In this document: one piece after another, positions 53,498-62,408 of the stretch
How the letters are laid out: every line of letters begins with the position of its first letter
Position numbering within the stretch: position 1 is the first letter of the stretch
Source: Faecalibacillus intestinalis
GTDB lineage: Bacteria > Bacillota_I > Bacilli_A > Erysipelotrichales > Coprobacillaceae
Direction: 5' to 3'
Length of the DNA: 64,000 nucleotides
Assembly: GCF_003024685.1 (NCBI RefSeq)
Contig: NZ_PYLQ01000001.1
Span: 230,142-294,141 of the forward strand
Notes under the pieces: generated by a model
What the model saw: the letters and a program-made list of their open reading frames with translations, nothing else
The model's database searches: none
What the model was told of the DNA's origin: nothing
Position numbers and translations under genes: made by a program

Positions 53498-54232
53498 ATG
53501 AAAGTACTAGCAAGTGATTATGATGGAACATTATTATTTAATGAAAAGTTTAAAGAAGGGGATTTAAAGAAAATCAAGGAATTTCAAAAAGTAGGCAACT
53601 TATTTGGTTTATGTAGTGGAAGACCTTTTAAAGGTATTTACGAATTTTGTAAACCTTATATTGATTTTGATTTCTATATTTTATGTACAGGAGCACTTGT
53701 ACTCAATAAAGAAAGAGAAGTTATTTATAAAAGTACGATTTCTAAACATTTATTACATGAATTTTATGATCGTTATCAAAAAGATTATGATATTTTTATT
53801 CAAGCTAATATGCAAATTTATACATTTTTAAAAGAAGACTTAGGTTCAATGGTTAGACAAGTTATTACTTCTTTAGATGAAGTAGAAGGAGATATTTATG
53901 GTTTATCCATGAATGCGAAAACGGATGAAAACGCGAGAAAAGTATGTCTTGATATTGAAGAACATTTTCCTGAATTAACAGCACATCAAAATAAAGAATA
54001 TATTGATATTACTGAAAAAGGATGTTCTAAAGGTTTAGGAATTTTAAAATTAAAAGAATTAATGCATTTAGAGGAAGTTGCCGGAATTGGGGATTCGTAT
54101 AATGACATTCCTATGTTAGAAACCGTGGATCATTCTTTTACTTTTCCAACATCACCAGAAAGTTTAACATCGATTGTTGATGATGTAGTTGATAGTGTGG
54201 AAGAAGCGCTTGATATTTTAATGAAAGAATAA
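53498..54232 (+). CDS. HAD-superfamily phosphatase (Cof type)
   Basis: 244 residues. Motif I SDYDGTLLFNEKF at 6-18 (Asp-x-Asp where x is Tyr), CSGRPF near 40, KGCSKGLGILKLKELM near 174-189 and motif IV VAGIGDSYNDIPMLETV near 195-211. Very similar in design to the gene at 55578 (both have LFGxCSGRP and EKGCSKGxGI/RKGCSKGTGI). Its stop overlaps the RpiR start (TAATG). -10-like TACAAT at 53472-53477. Confidence 0.83.
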   Translation: MKVLASDYDGTLLFNEKFKEGDLKKIKEFQKVGNLFGLCSGRPFKGIYEFCKPYIDFDFYILCTGALVLNKEREVIYKSTISKHLLHEFYDRYQKDYDIFIQANMQIYTFLKEDLGSMVRQVITSLDEVEGDIYGLSMNAKTDENARKVCLDIEEHFPELTAHQNKEYIDITEKGCSKGLGILKLKELMHLEEVAGIGDSYNDIPMLETVDHSFTFPTSPESLTSIVDDVVDSVEEALDILMKE

Positions 54233-55026
54233 TGAAAATATTACAACAACTTAAAGAAAATCATTATACTGAATCAGAACAACAAGTCATTGATTATTTA
54301 TTAGATCATTTAGAAGATTTAACTTTACTTTCAATCAATGATCTAGCAAAAAAGAGCTATACTTCAAATGCCACGATTATTCGTTTATGTCATAAAGTAG
54401 GCTATCAAGGGTATCGACAATTTAAATTGGCTTTATTACAGGAACTTGAAGCTAATAAATATATGGTAAGTCAAGTAGACTATACAATCCCATTTCAAGT
54501 CAATGAAACAAGTGAACAAATCATTCAAAACATGTTTTCTCTTTATCAAGAAAGTATTCAACAAGTCTATCATCATTTATCTATTAAAACCTTAAATAAA
54601 ATAGCAACATTGATGGTACAAAAGAAAAGAGTTTTTATTTATGGTTATGGCGATAGCCAAATAACAGCAGCAAACTTTATTAATAAACTAGCAAAGCTTA
54701 ATTTATTTCCTGTCTTAGCAACTCAATATGGGGAAGAAATCTATATTTCCAAACAATTACAGCCAGGAGATTTTGCTTTGTTTATCTCTTATAGTGGAGA
54801 AAATACATCCCTTTTAGAATGTATGAAAATCTTAAATCAAAAAGGAATTCAAACAGCTTTGGTTACTGCTAATCTTCAAAGTCCACTTGTTGTTTATAGT
54901 CAATATCAGATTATGATTCCTGACTATGAAAAACAAAATAAAATTGCAACTTTCTATTCTCAACTTGCCTTTATGTACATCTTAAATAATTTACATGCGC
55001 TTATTTATCATCTTAAAAATAAGTGA
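54232..55026 (+). CDS. RpiR-family transcriptional regulator
   Basis: 264 residues with the canonical layout: helix-turn-helix (SINDLAKKSYTSNATIIRLC near 35-54, HKVGYQGYRQFKLAL) and SIS domain (VFIYGYGDSQITAANFINKL near 129-148, DFALFISYSGENTSLLECM near 178-196). It differs clearly from the tandem pair at 47603 and 48370. It is translated with the upstream HAD phosphatase and probably controls this cluster in response to a sugar phosphate. Confidence 0.85.
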   Translation: MKILQQLKENHYTESEQQVIDYLLDHLEDLTLLSINDLAKKSYTSNATIIRLCHKVGYQGYRQFKLALLQELEANKYMVSQVDYTIPFQVNETSEQIIQNMFSLYQESIQQVYHHLSIKTLNKIATLMVQKKRVFIYGYGDSQITAANFINKLAKLNLFPVLATQYGEEIYISKQLQPGDFALFISYSGENTSLLECMKILNQKGIQTALVTANLQSPLVVYSQYQIMIPDYEKQNKIATFYSQLAFMYILNNLHALIYHLKNK

Positions 55027-55030
55027 ACCA

Positions 55031-55058
55031 AAAGTTCAGTTTAACTGAGCTTTTTTTC
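55031..55058 (+). terminator. Terminator of the HAD-RpiR operon
   Basis: Arms AAAGTTCAGT (55031-55040) and ACTGAGCTTT (55044-55053), one wobble pair, TTA loop, T run. Confidence 0.75.
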
Positions 55059-55118
55059 ATTTACCTTGAACCTTATTTCCATAATGAGATGCATCTCTTA
55101 AAAAGAGAAAGAAGATAT

Positions 55119-55138
55119 GTTATAACAAAATTGAGGTG
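55119..55138 (+). promoter_or_regulatory. Extended -10 promoter element of the UPF0303-Gfo/Idh operon
   Basis: TGTTATAAC (extended -10 form, TATAAC at 55121-55126), then TTGAGGTGA and ATG 55145. The -35 is weak (TTAAAA). Confidence 0.45.
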
Positions 55139-55144
55139 AAAGAG

Positions 55145-55597
55145 ATGACAAAAGAAGAAGCCTTACAATTAGAAAAAGAACTTTCTTTTCAAGAATTCAA
55201 TAATCATGATGCCTATCAATTAGGACAAATCATTGTAGATCATATTGAAAAGAATCATTTAAAAAATGTTAGAATCCGTATTGTTTTAGATAAAGATATT
55301 GTTTTTCAATATTTAATGGATGGTAAAAAAGGAGTCATTTGGCTTGATCGTAAACAAAAAACAGTTGAAAAATATGGACATAGTAGTTATTACATCTATT
55401 TAGAAAATGAAGAAAATGGAACGTATCAAGAAGATGAAAAAGATGAAAGTCTTGTTATTTGTGGGGGAGGTTTTCCTTTAATTATTCGTGGTGAATTAAG
55501 AGGAAGCATTCTTGTTTCAGGGCTCATCCATGATGAAGATCATCAAGTCATTGTTGATTGCTTAAGGAAATTAAAAGATGAAGGCACTTGCAAGTGA
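55145..55597 (+). CDS. UPF0303/GlcG-like (HbpS-type) protein
   Basis: 150 residues matching the UPF0303 family (related to GlcG/HbpS): LEKELSFQEFNNHDAYQLG at 8-26, IRIVLDKDIVFQYLMDG near 47-63, VEKYGHSSYY near 75, GGGFPLIIRGELRGSILVSG near 115-134 with HQVIVDCLRKL near the end. Relatives bind small ligands or haem; function is unsettled. ATG 55145 follows GAGGTGAAAG; the in-frame GTG at 55136 overlaps that site. Confidence 0.75.
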   Translation: MTKEEALQLEKELSFQEFNNHDAYQLGQIIVDHIEKNHLKNVRIRIVLDKDIVFQYLMDGKKGVIWLDRKQKTVEKYGHSSYYIYLENEENGTYQEDEKDESLVICGGGFPLIIRGELRGSILVSGLIHDEDHQVIVDCLRKLKDEGTCK

Positions 55598-56312
55598 TAT
55601 AGATGGCACACTTGTTTTTAATCAACAAATAAAAAAACAAGATAGAAAGGCTATTGAAAAGTATCAAAAAGAACATCTTTTTGGAGTATGTAGTGGAAGA
55701 CCTCGATGTGCCCTGTTTGATTTAGAAAAGCTAAAATTAGATTTTTATATTCTTTCTTCAGGAGCAGAGATCTTAGATAAAGATTTAAATATCATTCAAG
55801 ATTTTCCAATGAAAAAAGAAATCGTTCAACAAATCTTTAATGAATATCATCAACATGCACAAATCATCTTACAAACAGGAAATGCAGATGTTTTTTATAC
55901 AACCCTTAAAGAAGATTATAATCCTAAATTAAAAGTCATTTCTTCTTTTAAAGAAGTAGAGCATGAAATCATCTATGGTATATCGCTTATTTTTAAAGAT
56001 GACAAAACGACTAAGAAAGCATGTTTTGAAATTAATCAAAAATATCATGAAATCGAAGGTTTTCAAAATAGAAACTCTGTTGATATTGTAAGAAAAGGAT
56101 GTTCTAAAGGAACGGGAATTAAAATCATTAAAGATCATTACCGATTAGAAAAGATAGCAGGAATAGGGGATTCCTATAATGATTTACCGATGTTGAACGT
56201 CGTAGATACAGCCTTTACTTTTAAAACATCCCCTCAAGAAATAAAAAAACAAGTACATTATTGTGTTAATGATATTGCAGAAGCAATAGCGTTATTGGAG
56301 GTAGAAAAATGA
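55578..56312 (+). CDS. HAD-superfamily phosphatase (Cof type)
   Basis: 244 residues, sister of the gene at 53498. Motif I SDIDGTLVFNQQI at 6-18, CSGRPR near 39, RKGCSKGTGIKIIKDHY near 172-188, motif IV GIGDSYNDLPML near 196. It starts within the last codons of the UPF0303 gene (20-nt overlap), and its stop overlaps the next start (ATGA). It may dephosphorylate the product of the oxidoreductases in the same operon; that is inference. Confidence 0.83.
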   Translation: MKALASDIDGTLVFNQQIKKQDRKAIEKYQKEHLFGVCSGRPRCALFDLEKLKLDFYILSSGAEILDKDLNIIQDFPMKKEIVQQIFNEYHQHAQIILQTGNADVFYTTLKEDYNPKLKVISSFKEVEHEIIYGISLIFKDDKTTKKACFEINQKYHEIEGFQNRNSVDIVRKGCSKGTGIKIIKDHYRLEKIAGIGDSYNDLPMLNVVDTAFTFKTSPQEIKKQVHYCVNDIAEAIALLEVEK

Positions 56313-57229
56313 ATTTTGGAATTATAGGTTATGGAAACATAGCGCGTAAGTTTGTTAAAAGTATTACTTATACAAGTGGGGGAAGAGTGCATGCCATTGC
56401 CTCACATTCTTTAGATGAAAACGATAGTTACTTACAAAATCATCCTTTAGTTAAACTTTATCGTGATTATGAAGAACTTTTAAAAGATGATGATATTGAG
56501 GCTGTTTATATTGCAGTACCTCACTACGAACATAAAAAATGGATTATAGAATCCATTAAACATCATAAAGCGGTTTTATGTGAAAAACCACTTGTCTTAA
56601 AAAGTGAAGATATTGATGAAATTAATCAATATGTTAAAGAATATCAAGGCTATTGTTTAGAAGCTTTTAAAACAAAGTTTAATAATGGTTTTAATCATTT
56701 AAAAGAAGATTTAAAACTGATTGGAAAAATAAAATCAATTGAAGCAAACTTTTGTTTTGATGGGACAGATAAAAAAGATTCTTACTTGTTTGATCCAAAA
56801 CAAGGTGGGGCTTTAAATGATGTAGGAAGTTATGTCGTTGGTTTTGTCCTTGCTTTAGTGGATGCACCAGTTGAAAGTGTTGAATCTCATATTGAAAAAG
56901 AAAATGAGATTGAAATGAATTTTAAAGCAACTTTAAATTTTAAAAATGAAGTTCAAGGAAAAGTAGAAGGTTCAATTAATTATAATAAAGAACGTTATGC
57001 TTTAATTAAAGGAGAAAAGGGAGAAATCTATGTTCCAATGTTTAACCGTGTGGTTGAATATACAATTCATTTAGAAAATGAAGTTATGCAAAAAACATAT
57101 CCAATTGAAGGAGACGATATGACTTTAGAAATACAAGCTTTGATTAATCATAATCAATCAACACATACATTACAAGATTCAAAAAAATTACAAGAAACAA
57201 TTGAAAGAATAAGAGAGGAAGCAAAATAA
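56309..57229 (+). CDS. Gfo/Idh/MocA oxidoreductase, first
   Basis: 306 residues. NAD(P)-binding start IIGYGNIARKFVKSITYTSG at 4-23, YIAVPHYEHKKWI near 71-83, the CEKPLVL motif near 92-98 (catalytic Lys of the family EKP signature), GGALNDVGSYVVGFVLAL near 170-187 (conserved GGGxLxDxG-type, with His replaced by Val). Uses NAD(P) to oxidise or reduce a sugar or cyclitol. First of three in tandem; the following gene's start overlaps the stop (TAATG). Confidence 0.85.
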   Translation: MNFGIIGYGNIARKFVKSITYTSGGRVHAIASHSLDENDSYLQNHPLVKLYRDYEELLKDDDIEAVYIAVPHYEHKKWIIESIKHHKAVLCEKPLVLKSEDIDEINQYVKEYQGYCLEAFKTKFNNGFNHLKEDLKLIGKIKSIEANFCFDGTDKKDSYLFDPKQGGALNDVGSYVVGFVLALVDAPVESVESHIEKENEIEMNFKATLNFKNEVQGKVEGSINYNKERYALIKGEKGEIYVPMFNRVVEYTIHLENEVMQKTYPIEGDDMTLEIQALINHNQSTHTLQDSKKLQETIERIREEAK

Positions 57230-58206
57230 TGAAACTAGGAATTTTAGGAACAGGAATGATTGTTAAAGATGTTCTTACCATGTATCACGAGCTAGGTGTT
57301 GAAAAGACTTATCTTTTTTCAACAAAAAAATCAAAATCACAAGCATTAGAACTTATGAAAAAATATCATTTAGATAAAGTTTATACAGATTATGATGAAT
57401 TACTTCAAAGTGATGTTGATACAATTTATTGTGCTTTACCTAATCATCTACACTATGAGTTTTCAAAAAAAGCTTTAGAAAATGATAAAAATGTCATTAT
57501 TGAAAAACCAATTACAGCGAATAGTAAAGAATTAGAAGATTTAATTGAAACAGCCAATAAAAAGAATTTAATGATTTTTGAAGCTATGAATTTACATTAC
57601 ATACCTGCTTTTCTTTCATTAAAAGAAGATTTAAAAAAATTAGGAGATATTAAAATTGTTTCATTTAACTATTCGCAATATTCATCAAGATATAATGCTT
57701 TTAAAGAAGGAACAATTTTACCAGCCTTTGACTTTCATAAAGCTGGTGGTGCTTTAATGGATTTAAATGTTTATAATATTCATGCTTTAATCGATTTATT
57801 TGGTAAACCTGTTTATCATAAATATATGGCAAATATTGAAAGAAATATTGATACAAGTGGGATGATGTTGTTTGATTTTGAACATTTTAAAGCTTTATGT
57901 ATTGGGGCTAAAGATTGTAAAGCGCCTTTAATGAATACGATTCAAGGAAACTTAGGAGCAATCGCTGTTAAATGTCCATTAAGTCAAATGACAGAATATG
58001 AAATCTGTTATAACGATGGGACAAGTGAAGTAAAATCTTTTGAAAAGAAACATCGTTTAATTTATGAATTTAAAGCATTTATGAAAATGATGGAAGAAAA
58101 AGATTATAAAAAACAACAAGAAATGTTAGAACTTTCTTTATTGATTTCTAAATTAATGGAAGAAGGTAGAATGCAAGAAGGGATTGTGTTTGATAATGAT
58201 AAATAA
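57229..58206 (+). CDS. Gfo/Idh/MocA oxidoreductase, second
   Basis: 325 residues. LGILGTGMIVKDVLTMYHEL at 2-21, YCALPNHLHYEFSKKAL near 69-85, IEKPITANSKELEDLI near 91-106, FDFHKAGGALMDLNVYNIHA near 164-183 (conserved metal-free GGALxD region with a His). The tail is charged. It is about as similar to the first copy as family members usually are, suggesting different substrates. Translationally coupled on both sides. Confidence 0.85.
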   Translation: MKLGILGTGMIVKDVLTMYHELGVEKTYLFSTKKSKSQALELMKKYHLDKVYTDYDELLQSDVDTIYCALPNHLHYEFSKKALENDKNVIIEKPITANSKELEDLIETANKKNLMIFEAMNLHYIPAFLSLKEDLKKLGDIKIVSFNYSQYSSRYNAFKEGTILPAFDFHKAGGALMDLNVYNIHALIDLFGKPVYHKYMANIERNIDTSGMMLFDFEHFKALCIGAKDCKAPLMNTIQGNLGAIAVKCPLSQMTEYEICYNDGTSEVKSFEKKHRLIYEFKAFMKMMEEKDYKKQQEMLELSLLISKLMEEGRMQEGIVFDNDK

Positions 58207-59227
58207 TAAAATTGTTTTAGGATATATAGGAAATGGTAAAAGTACCAACCGTTATCATTTACCATTTGTCTTACAAAGAAAAGATAAGTTTATAGTTAAA
58301 ACGATTTATAATCCTCATATTCATCATGATGTATGGGATAAAATAGAAGGTATTAACTATACAGAAAATCAAGATGATATTTTCTTAGATGATGAAATTG
58401 ATATGGTGGTTGTTTGTACAGGTCATCATTATCATTATGAATATACTAAAAAAGCACTTGAACATAATAAACATTGTTTATGTGAAAAACCTTTTATGGA
58501 AAATAGTCAGCAAGCTAAAGAAATCTTTGCTTTAGCTAAAGAAAAAGGACTTTATTGTTCTGCTTACCAAAATAGAAGATATGATAGTGATTTTTTAACA
58601 GTACAAAAAGTGATTGAATCAGGAAAATTAGGGGATTTATTAGAACTTGAAATGCATTTTGATTACTATCGTCCTGAAATTCCTGAAAGTGTAGATCATT
58701 TTGATCCAGCAATGTCTTATCTTTATGGACATGGATGTCACACTTTAGATCAAGTCATTTCATATTTTGGTAAACCAAATGATATTCACTATGATGTAAG
58801 ACAACTTTTAGGTTCAGGTCGCATGAATGATTATTTTGATCTTGATCTTTATTATGGAACATTAAAAGTATCCGTTAAATCAAGTTACTTTAGAGTAAAA
58901 TCAAGACCTTCTTTTATCGTTTATGGTAAAAAAGGAATGTTTGAAAAATATAGTAAAGATCGACAAGAAGAACATTTAAAACTTTTCCATATGCCTACTA
59001 ATAGTGATTTTGGAAAAGATCTTCCTGAACATTATGGAACTCTTACTTATTATGATGATGAAGGCATTTATCGTGAAGAAAAAGTTCCAACAGTTGACGG
59101 CGACTATGCACGTGTGTATGATGGTATCTATGATAGTATTGTTTATGGTAAGGAACAAGTCATCCAACCATGGCAAACAATTCTACAAATGGAAATGTTA
59201 GAAACAGGAGTAAAGGATTTAAAATAG
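58196..59227 (+). CDS. Gfo/Idh/MocA oxidoreductase, third
   Basis: 343 residues. LGYIGNGKSTNRYHLPFVLQ at 8-27 (a Gly-rich dinucleotide loop with unusual GNGKSTNRYH), VVCTGHHYHYEYTKKAL near 72-88, CEKPFMENSQQAKEIF near 95-110, SYLYGHGCHTLDQVISYFG near 177-195 (typical GxGxHxxDQ with His). It overlaps the second copy by 11 nt. ATG 58196 lacks a strong ribosome site, which fits coupling; an in-frame TTG at 58184 is an alternative. Confidence 0.84.
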   Translation: MINNKIVLGYIGNGKSTNRYHLPFVLQRKDKFIVKTIYNPHIHHDVWDKIEGINYTENQDDIFLDDEIDMVVVCTGHHYHYEYTKKALEHNKHCLCEKPFMENSQQAKEIFALAKEKGLYCSAYQNRRYDSDFLTVQKVIESGKLGDLLELEMHFDYYRPEIPESVDHFDPAMSYLYGHGCHTLDQVISYFGKPNDIHYDVRQLLGSGRMNDYFDLDLYYGTLKVSVKSSYFRVKSRPSFIVYGKKGMFEKYSKDRQEEHLKLFHMPTNSDFGKDLPEHYGTLTYYDDEGIYREEKVPTVDGDYARVYDGIYDSIVYGKEQVIQPWQTILQMEMLETGVKDLK

Positions 59228-59228
59228 T

Positions 59229-60002
59229 ATGAAAAAATATTTTTTCTTTGATATTGATGGTACACTTACAGATTTAAAAACACATCAAATTGTACCAAGT
59301 GCCAAGATTGCATTAGAAAAGCTAAAACAAGCAGGACATTTTGTTTGTTTAAATACGGGAAGAGCGCATTATAAAGCGGAAAAAGCTAGATTAGAGTTTA
59401 ATTTTGAACATATGGTTTGTAATGGGGGTAATGGGATTGTTCTTGATGGAAAACTGGTTGAAAATATTCCTTTAGATAAACAAGGAGCTTTAAAAATCAT
59501 AGAAGAAGCTAAAGAAAAAGGAATTGGGTATTTAGTTGCTATTAATGATAGTCAAGAAGTTTATGGGGAAAATGATTTATTTATTCAACAAGTAGGTTAT
59601 CGTAAAGAACCAACAACGTATATTCTTGATAAAGAATTTGATTATAAACAAGTTGATAACTTTTATAAAATTTATCTTGCTTTAGATGAAAAAGAAGAAG
59701 CTGCTTTTAAAAACAAAGATCAACTTGGTTCCTTAAGATTTGAAAAAGAATATCTAATGTTCCAACCCGATAATAAAAAAGGCGGTATCTTAAAGATGAT
59801 GGAAATTCTCTATGCTCCTTTACAAGACGTTGTCGTCTTTGGTGATGATTATAATGATCTAGATATGTTTGATAAAGACTTATGGACATGTGTTGCTATG
59901 GGGAATGCTTGTGATGCTTTAAAGGAAAAAGCAACCTACATCACTGATAACAATGTTGATGATGGTATTTATCATATCTGTGAAAAGATGAAATGGTTTT
60001 AA
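59229..60002 (+). CDS. Cof-type HAD-superfamily phosphatase
   Basis: 257 residues. Motif I FFDIDGTLTDLKTH at 6-19, NTGRAHYKAEKA near 40-51, motif IV VVFGDDYNDLDMFDKDLW near 205-222 then VAMGNA. Cof-type cap between. Last gene of the operon beginning at 55145; begins 1 nt after the third oxidoreductase. A strong terminator follows. No transporter lies in the operon. Confidence 0.83.
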   Translation: MKKYFFFDIDGTLTDLKTHQIVPSAKIALEKLKQAGHFVCLNTGRAHYKAEKARLEFNFEHMVCNGGNGIVLDGKLVENIPLDKQGALKIIEEAKEKGIGYLVAINDSQEVYGENDLFIQQVGYRKEPTTYILDKEFDYKQVDNFYKIYLALDEKEEAAFKNKDQLGSLRFEKEYLMFQPDNKKGGILKMMEILYAPLQDVVVFGDDYNDLDMFDKDLWTCVAMGNACDALKEKATYITDNNVDDGIYHICEKMKWF

Positions 60003-60003
60003 T

Positions 60004-60041
60004 TAAAAGACAAGTCACTATGTGAAGTGACTTGTCTTTTA
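60004..60041 (+). terminator. Terminator of the Gfo/Idh operon
   Basis: Arms 60005-60018 and 60027-60040 (14 perfect bp), 8-nt loop. A strong hairpin with a TTTT run in its right arm. Confidence 0.8.
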
Positions 60042-60494
60042 TAATGCGCTGATATTGAAAAAATATTTTTTTAAAGGTAAATAGTTAACAAAATTACTTT
60101 CTATTTGTATTAATGATCTAATTGCATGTAAATATCAATTAATTTTACTTGCAATTAAATAAATTATAATAATTAAACGTAAATTCCTATAAAGAATACT
60201 TTTAAAATGTGTTCTTTATACTTTTCTGTGTCATAAAAATTATTTTTATGACGGAAAGATATTAAAATGTACGAATTATAAAGAAATTGTTATAAAAAAA
60301 TGATATAAGAAAAGTACTGTGGTGATTTTTAATAAGCATAGAATGATAATTTATAATATGTTTATTGTTTGCGGTGAATACTTTCATGAATCAAATAACG
60401 GTGATTATCAAAAGAATAATAAGTTAATCATAAAATAGACAATGGAGAGTTATTATTCTATACTTAATATTAGATGAAGTAAGAGAGGTAAAAA
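60042..60494. other. Long intergenic region upstream of the LytTR system
   Basis: About 450 nt, very AT-rich, no convincing gene. It contains a 23-nt perfect palindrome (60230-60252) within a 45-nt element also found at 62409 (listed separately), three GGTGA(A/T)T words (60321, 60373, 60400) and a 31-codon frame (60343-60438) without a ribosome site. It is probably a regulatory region with a leader of about 200 nt if transcription starts near 60275. Confidence 0.5.
60229..60273 (+). promoter_or_regulatory. Putative response-regulator operator and promoter, copy A
   Basis: GTCATAAAAAT (60230-60240) and ATTTTTATGAC (60242-60252) form a perfect 11-bp inverted repeat around one base; GGAAAGATATTAAAATGTA follows, with a TAAAAT -10-like hexamer at 60263-60268. 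Copy B at 62409-62452 aligns over 45 columns with 34 matches (hand count). The palindrome centre is about 22 nt from the -10 box, where activators bind. Confidence 0.55.
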
Positions 60495-61190
60495 ATGCGT
60501 TGTTTAGTAGTTGATGATGATCAAGAATTTAGTAGTAAGTTCAATATTCATCTCGAAACATTTTTAAAAGGAATATTTAAAGACTTTCATATAATAGAAA
60601 TAAATGAAAAGTTTGATGATTTTTCACAATATCATGATATTGATTTATTATTTATTGATATTGATTTAAAAGATTTAAATGGAATCAATATTATAAAAAG
60701 ATTACAGATGGATAAAGTGGATTATCCAATTATTTATGTGTCATCAAGACAAGAACTTGTTTTTTCTTCACTTACAACACAACCATTTTATTTTGTGAGA
60801 AAACAAAACTTGGAAAATGATCTAAAAGAATTATTTAAGTTATTAAATATTTATTACAAAAAGACAATGAAGATGATTACATTTGATTATTATGGAAGAA
60901 AAACATGTATCTTTTTAAAAGATATCCATTATATTACATCTTTTGGACATGATATCAGTATCGTGTGTGCTCAAGAAACATATACTTATAGATCAAGTTT
61001 AAAAGATGCTTTAAACTTGATTGATAGTCCAGTTGTTGTACAGGTTCATCGAAGTTATGCTGTTTCTTTGATGTATGTTAAAGAGGTAGATAAAAATAAT
61101 ATTATTTTGAATGATGAAACATGTATTACAATTGGGAAGAAGTATGCTGATGAATTTATGTTTCAGTATAAGGAGTATTTGATATCATGA
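60495..61190 (+). CDS. LytTR-type response regulator (AgrA/ComE class)
   Basis: 231 residues. Receiver domain with acidic pocket VVDDDQE at 5-11, phosphoacceptor Asp55 in FIDIDLKDLNG, YVSSRQEL near 87 and a Lys-containing FYFVRKQN near 100. LytTR DNA-binding domain (about 130-228): FLKDIHYITSFGHDISIVC near 145-163, YRSSLKDAL, VQVHRSYAVSLMYVKEVDKN near 189-208. Ribosome site AGAGAGG. Its stop overlaps the kinase gene (ATGA). Probably regulates its own promoter and the downstream bacteriocin-accessory-like operon. Confidence 0.88.
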   Translation: MRCLVVDDDQEFSSKFNIHLETFLKGIFKDFHIIEINEKFDDFSQYHDIDLLFIDIDLKDLNGINIIKRLQMDKVDYPIIYVSSRQELVFSSLTTQPFYFVRKQNLENDLKELFKLLNIYYKKTMKMITFDYYGRKTCIFLKDIHYITSFGHDISIVCAQETYTYRSSLKDALNLIDSPVVVQVHRSYAVSLMYVKEVDKNNIILNDETCITIGKKYADEFMFQYKEYLIS

Positions 61191-62380
61191 GTTTATTTGA
61201 TTTAGTTATAAATATTATTGAAAGTTCTATCATGTGTTATTTTATTTATAAGTATTTTGATTTTAAGCAGATAGAAAAATTATGGTTGTTTATTTTAATT
61301 GATTTTACCTCAATAACATTGTGTAATTCTTTTATTAATGAGAGTAGTGCACTTTTAATTATTGTAACAAGTGTTTTGATTGTTTGTTTAAAAATGTTTG
61401 GTGAAAAAATAAGAATTGAAAGTATTATTGTATGTTTTTTATCGTTAATTATAGATATTGTTTGTAATGTTGTTTCTTTGATTATTGGTCGAATTGCGAA
61501 TTATTTTATAGGCACTCAATTTATTCAGATGCCTGCTATGACTGTCTTATCTAAGATATTGTATTTAATAGCTGTACTTGCTTTTTTAAAGAAAAAAGCA
61601 TCTTATAAAAGTCAATTAAATTCTAAAAGATGGCTAACATTAATAATAGTTATTTCAATATTATTTATTGTTGCATATATTTTGGTTACAAGTTATGTTT
61701 TTGATAATGTTGATACGCTTGTAAACTTATTTTGTACAGCTTTGATTTTTATAGCTATAATATTAATTCTTAATATCTATGGAAAAATTTTGGAAGAAAA
61801 CGAAGAATCAACACGTATTCGTTTAAAAAATGAAGAAATAAGATATAAGAAAGAAAATGAAAAAGTGCTTTCTAAAATGTCTGAAGATATTTATCAATTA
61901 GAACATAATTTAAGATATATCTTAATGCAGGTAAAACTAAATGAACAAAATAAAAAATATGATGAAAATATTGAATTGATAGATCAGTATATTCGTAACT
62001 TTGGAAAATTTAAAGCCATTATTAATACTGATAATCCTTATTTTGATTATTTTATGAATCAAAAAATTAATGATTTAAGTAATAATGGAATAGATGTTCA
62101 TACATCTATTAATATTTCACATTCAGATTATTATTTAGATAGAGAATATGTAGAATACCTCATAAAAGTTATTAATTTATTTAAATTAGAAGCTACCCAA
62201 ATAACAATCAATATCTATGAAAAGCAAGAATTTAATATTATCGAAGTTCTGACTTCGAAAAATATGAAACTAACATTTGATAATTCTCTTAAACAGTTAG
62301 CACAACATTTAGATGCTCAATATAAAGTGATACAGGATAATGAGTTATGTGTTTTTAAAAGTATTCAATCAATGAAGTAG
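61187..62380 (+). CDS. AgrC/ComD-type membrane sensor kinase with a degenerate ATPase domain
   Basis: 397 residues. Six or so hydrophobic segments (1-205) form a peptide-sensing type membrane region; a coiled coil (205-245) leads to LEHNLRYILMQVKLNE near 240-255, where His is in the place of the AgrC-type phosphorylated His. The GHKL domain (about 290-395) is poorly conserved: the N-box reads EYLIKVINLFKLEA instead of the usual N-L-x-x-N-A pattern, and no DNGxG or GhGL loop is visible. Partner of the upstream regulator. ATP binding may be lost or very divergent. Confidence 0.7.
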   Translation: MSLFDLVINIIESSIMCYFIYKYFDFKQIEKLWLFILIDFTSITLCNSFINESSALLIIVTSVLIVCLKMFGEKIRIESIIVCFLSLIIDIVCNVVSLIIGRIANYFIGTQFIQMPAMTVLSKILYLIAVLAFLKKKASYKSQLNSKRWLTLIIVISILFIVAYILVTSYVFDNVDTLVNLFCTALIFIAIILILNIYGKILEENEESTRIRLKNEEIRYKKENEKVLSKMSEDIYQLEHNLRYILMQVKLNEQNKKYDENIELIDQYIRNFGKFKAIINTDNPYFDYFMNQKINDLSNNGIDVHTSINISHSDYYLDREYVEYLIKVINLFKLEATQITINIYEKQEFNIIEVLTSKNMKLTFDNSLKQLAQHLDAQYKVIQDNELCVFKSIQSMK

Positions 62381-62404
62381 GTTTAAATCGCCTACTTTTT
62401 TATT
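62375..62404 (+). terminator. Terminator of the LytTR two-component operon
   Basis: Arms AAGTAGG (62375-62381) and CCTACTT (62391-62397), then TTTTT; the kinase stop codon overlaps the left arm. Confidence 0.65.
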
Positions 62405-62408
62405 TTCG

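Noticed and set aside
60343..60438. 31-codon frame with one Cys upstream of the LytTR genes, considered as a signal-peptide precursor
   Set aside because: No ribosome site, no leader or acidic tail of the AgrD type, and no AgrB-like gene in the window.
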